Positions 21,043-22,495 of a stretch of DNA of 22,495 bases are shown piece after piece. Positions within the stretch are counted from its first letter, which is position 1; each line of letters begins with the position of its first letter. The notes under the pieces were generated by a model that saw nothing but the letters and a program-made list of their open reading frames with translations, searched no databases and was not told where the DNA came from. Source of the DNA: Candidatus Saccharimonadales bacterium (GTDB lineage: Bacteria > Patescibacteriota > Saccharimonadia > Saccharimonadales > Saccharimonadaceae). The DNA lies in NCBI GenBank assembly GCA_030146045.1, contig JASLDG010000010.1, positions 1-22,495 on the forward strand, read 5' to 3'. Made by a program: the position numbers and the translations under genes.

Positions 21043-21408
21043 ATGAGAATTGTAGCGATCGCGCAACGCATCGAGCACATCCTGAGTGATGTTGGGACAC
21101 TCACCGCCGAAAACCTGTTTGCTCTCGTGGAGCAGTTGCATCGACTCGATGTTACGCGTACCAGCAAGCGACCCTCCGAGTACGATGGCCGGTCACTCCA
21201 ACTCATCAACGAGGCAATCGAATTCGGAGAAAAGCATCGGCTGTTCTCCTTGGTTATGCCCAGCCCTGGGCTCGAGGTCATCATCGGCGCACTGAAACCC
21301 CATGCCGTCACCATCGAGACAATCGAGGATGACATGGAGAACAACGCCAACATGTTCCGAAGCACTCGAGGCTTTCAGCACATCCGCGACTACTGTGCCT
21401 TGCGGTAA
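21043..21408 (+). CDS. Hypothetical protein of atypical composition
   Basis: Soluble protein of 121 residues, mostly helical (VAIAQRIEHILSDVG, ENLFALVEQLHRLDV), no recognised domain. Codons are GC-rich and C/G-ending, unlike the ABC transporter before it but like the next gene. GGAG lies 7 nt before ATG 21043. It has its own promoter and structured leader and is followed by the hairpin at 21434-21472. Confidence 0.6.
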   Translation: MRIVAIAQRIEHILSDVGTLTAENLFALVEQLHRLDVTRTSKRPSEYDGRSLQLINEAIEFGEKHRLFSLVMPSPGLEVIIGALKPHAVTIETIEDDMENNANMFRSTRGFQHIRDYCALR

Positions 21409-21433
21409 TCGCACCTCATTCCCCTATCCGTCT

Positions 21434-21472
21434 GCCGGAGCTAGTACAGGGTTACCCCTGGAACGCTCCGGC
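21434..21472 (+). terminator. Large two-part hairpin after 21408
   Basis: GCCGGAGC (21434-21441) pairs with GCTCCGGC (21465-21472), and inside it CAGGG (21447-21451) pairs with CCCTG (21456-21460). No T-run follows directly, only a looser one at 21493-21497, so termination is possible but a processed 3' end or a separate RNA element is equally likely. Confidence 0.5.
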
Positions 21473-21487
21473 ACTTCATGTCAGGTC

Positions 21488-21552
21488 TTGCATTTTTCAT
21501 AATAATCAGCTTAAATAGTGGCATCGCGCTACTGTTGGCATTCTATCAGTAG
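21488..21552 (+). promoter_or_regulatory. Possible promoter and inverted repeat before 21609
   Basis: TTGCAT (21488-21493), 17-nt spacer, TTAAAT (21511-21516) is a weak promoter. Downstream, CTACTG (21529-21534) and CAGTAG (21547-21552) form an inverted repeat within the leader. Confidence 0.3.
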
Positions 21553-21608
21553 TAGAGTGGAGTCAATCTCTCTCGTCAGCGACGCCCTTCAACGTTAGGA
21601 GCAACACC

Positions 21609-22262
21609 ATGCCCGTTGTTTCAGACAGTGCTGGGCGTCTTGCCCATGTACCCGATTCATGGTTCTTCACCGAACACCCACGAGACTTTCTCGACAAGGA
21701 GACGTACGAGAAGCGAATCGTGCTCGCACAACGTCGCATTCTGAACGTCGTCCTGGCGCTTCGTCACGAGCCGCTACCCAACGACTTCGTCTACTTCACG
21801 AGCCACCTGCCAAGCGATTTCGCCGATTTCATCGACGGACTCGATGGCAGTCGGTCGCGGTACGCACGAAAGGTTAATGCCTCAGCACTGCGTCACAGTG
21901 GCCTCGCAGCCATCGACGAAAAGCACGTGCGTTCACCGCAGCACATGAGCCGGCGGCGACGGAGCCTGTTCTCGCTCGATGATGTGCCCGTACTCCTGTT
22001 CGATGCTTACGCGCGTCAGCGGCGGAGTTACGAACATTTCCTCGACTTGATGCGCTGGCATCTGATCCATGACGCGATTCTGCGCATGATCGAGGACGGG
22101 GAGCTGTGGTACATGAACGGCATCTGGCAGATCCGACCAAGTGTCATGGATCGGCATCGCGGATGCGGCCGAAGTCGACGCTCGCGCAAGCATCGTGTCG
22201 AATACGACGATCGTTCATTCCATGGTCGACCCAACCGTGACCGGAAGCGTGTCGCTGCCTAA
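21609..22262 (+). CDS. Hypothetical protein with basic tail, atypical composition
   Basis: Protein of 217 residues, helical in the middle (EHFLDLMRWHLIHDAILRMIEDGELWYM), with a basic Arg/His-rich C-terminus (GCGRSRRSRKHRVEYDDRSF, then RPNRDRKRVAA) that suggests nucleic-acid binding. No recognised domain. GC-rich codon use as in the preceding gene, hinting at a common foreign origin. AGGAG lies 8 nt before ATG 21609. Its stop codon coincides with the left arm of the inverted repeat starting at 22261. Confidence 0.6.
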   Translation: MPVVSDSAGRLAHVPDSWFFTEHPRDFLDKETYEKRIVLAQRRILNVVLALRHEPLPNDFVYFTSHLPSDFADFIDGLDGSRSRYARKVNASALRHSGLAAIDEKHVRSPQHMSRRRRSLFSLDDVPVLLFDAYARQRRSYEHFLDLMRWHLIHDAILRMIEDGELWYMNGIWQIRPSVMDRHRGCGRSRRSRKHRVEYDDRSFHGRPNRDRKRVAA

Positions 22263-22375
22263 CTTACTTCCAATATAGCCCTTGAAGAGACGACAGCGTC
22301 TCGCAAAAGTGCAGATGAATATGACGCCGATAAGGCCGATTCTCCTCGCCAACAAGAGCTATATTGGAATAAGTT
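22261..22375 (+). repeat. Near-perfect inverted repeat enclosing about 70 nt
   Basis: The 24-nt arm 22261-22284 and the 23-nt arm 22353-22375 pair over almost their full length (one bulge, one mismatch). Inside, GAGACG (22287-22292) and CGTCTC (22297-22302) form a second hairpin. It could be a small RNA, a long 3' stem protecting the mRNA, or the ends of a MITE-like element. Confidence 0.5.
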
Positions 22376-22390
22376 CGCTCTCTTTATTAA

Positions 22391-22420
22391 ACGGGTAGCC
22401 CCTGAAGGCTACCCGTTTTT
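22391..22420 (+). terminator. Rho-independent terminator
   Basis: ACGGGTAGCC (22391-22400), loop of 6, GGCTACCCGT (22407-22416), then a T-run to 22420. Perfect stem. The A-run before it makes it usable from the other strand too. Confidence 0.92.
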
Positions 22421-22449
22421 ATGTATAGATCTTATACGACGACTATAGC

Positions 22450-22495
22450 CTATTTATTCGCATCAACATTCGACTGCTTAGGCTCGTCCTGCATC
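22450..22495 (-). CDS. Possible C-terminal tail of a gene cut by the window edge
   Basis: On the minus strand one frame runs from the edge through DEPKQSNVDANK to a TAG at 22450-22452, 30 nt before the terminator at 22391-22420. The hydrophilic, Lys/Asn-rich ending is typical of a protein C-terminus, but 14 codons cannot prove a gene. Confidence 0.3.
   Translation of the reverse strand, partial: MQDEPKQSNVDANK

Noticed and set aside
22261..22375. SRP (4.5S) RNA
   Set aside because: Size and long stem are similar, but the conserved GGAAG/AGCAG apical motif is absent.
22257..22380. Integron attC sites and a gene-cassette array
   Set aside because: GCCTAAC before the left arm fits RYYYAAC, but the right end GTTCGCT does not fit GTTRRRY, and the element at 5137 fits neither; there is no integrase here.
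1..22495. CRISPR arrays, tRNA or rRNA genes, insertion sequences
   Set aside because: No regularly spaced repeats, no tRNA cloverleaf ending in CCA, no rRNA-like stretch and no transposase reading frame were seen on either strand.

Overview
The window looks like chromosomal DNA of a small-genome bacterium of moderate GC. My best guess is Candidatus Saccharibacteria (TM7, Patescibacteria). The reasons are very tight packing, convergent genes whose stop codons overlap, ordinary use of TGA as stop (against the UGA-recoding Gracilibacteria and Absconditabacteria), many genes that start about 6 nt after a -10 box and so look leaderless, and a set of small membrane proteins, VOC proteins and TrhO. 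This placement is an inference; no rRNA or marker gene lies here.

Layout. 1-2222: small minus-strand genes (HEAT-like protein, DUF5655-like protein, membrane protein, VOC protein). 2233-5069: a three-gene minus-strand unit of Hanks-type kinase, large uncharacterised (possibly TIM-barrel) protein, and a winged-helix protein that appears to carry a PD-(D/E)XK nuclease core; an 18-bp perfect palindrome sits before the last gene. 5137-5309: a highly structured non-coding segment. 5311-7310: a restriction-modification-like cassette, an EcoRI-family adenine methyltransferase broken by one in-frame TAA followed by an intact DUF262-HNH nuclease gene. Together 2233-7310 reads as a defence island and is the most interesting part.

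7307-9254: two small unknown genes and a long charged helical protein with a DUF1771-like segment. 9355-11437: two membrane-anchored exported proteins flanking a DUF2975 membrane protein/XRE regulator pair that has its own palindromic operator candidate. 11693-14641: YGGT protein, a second small membrane protein, an unknown protein, then a coupled PAP2 phosphatase and diacylglycerol-kinase-like lipid kinase, probably for phospholipid or undecaprenyl lipid turnover. 14653-17142 (minus): PhnB-like VOC protein, HdeD/DUF308 membrane protein, and TrhO translationally coupled to a 2H phosphoesterase. 17181-20921: DoxX-like protein, MFS transporter, and a full ABC exporter behind a strong promoter and structured leader.

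20930-22420: two genes of unknown function whose GC-rich codon use differs from their neighbours, each bordered by structured RNA or DNA elements and closed by a strong terminator. The right edge cuts what may be the tail of another minus-strand gene.

Two kinds of translation start coexist: leaderless-type ATGs right after a -10 box (for example 1035, 2222, 5069, 10054, 12597, 13260, 17142, 17181) and starts led by clear Shine-Dalgarno sequences (6228, 9254, 9906, 11437, 15690, 19143, 21043, 21609).
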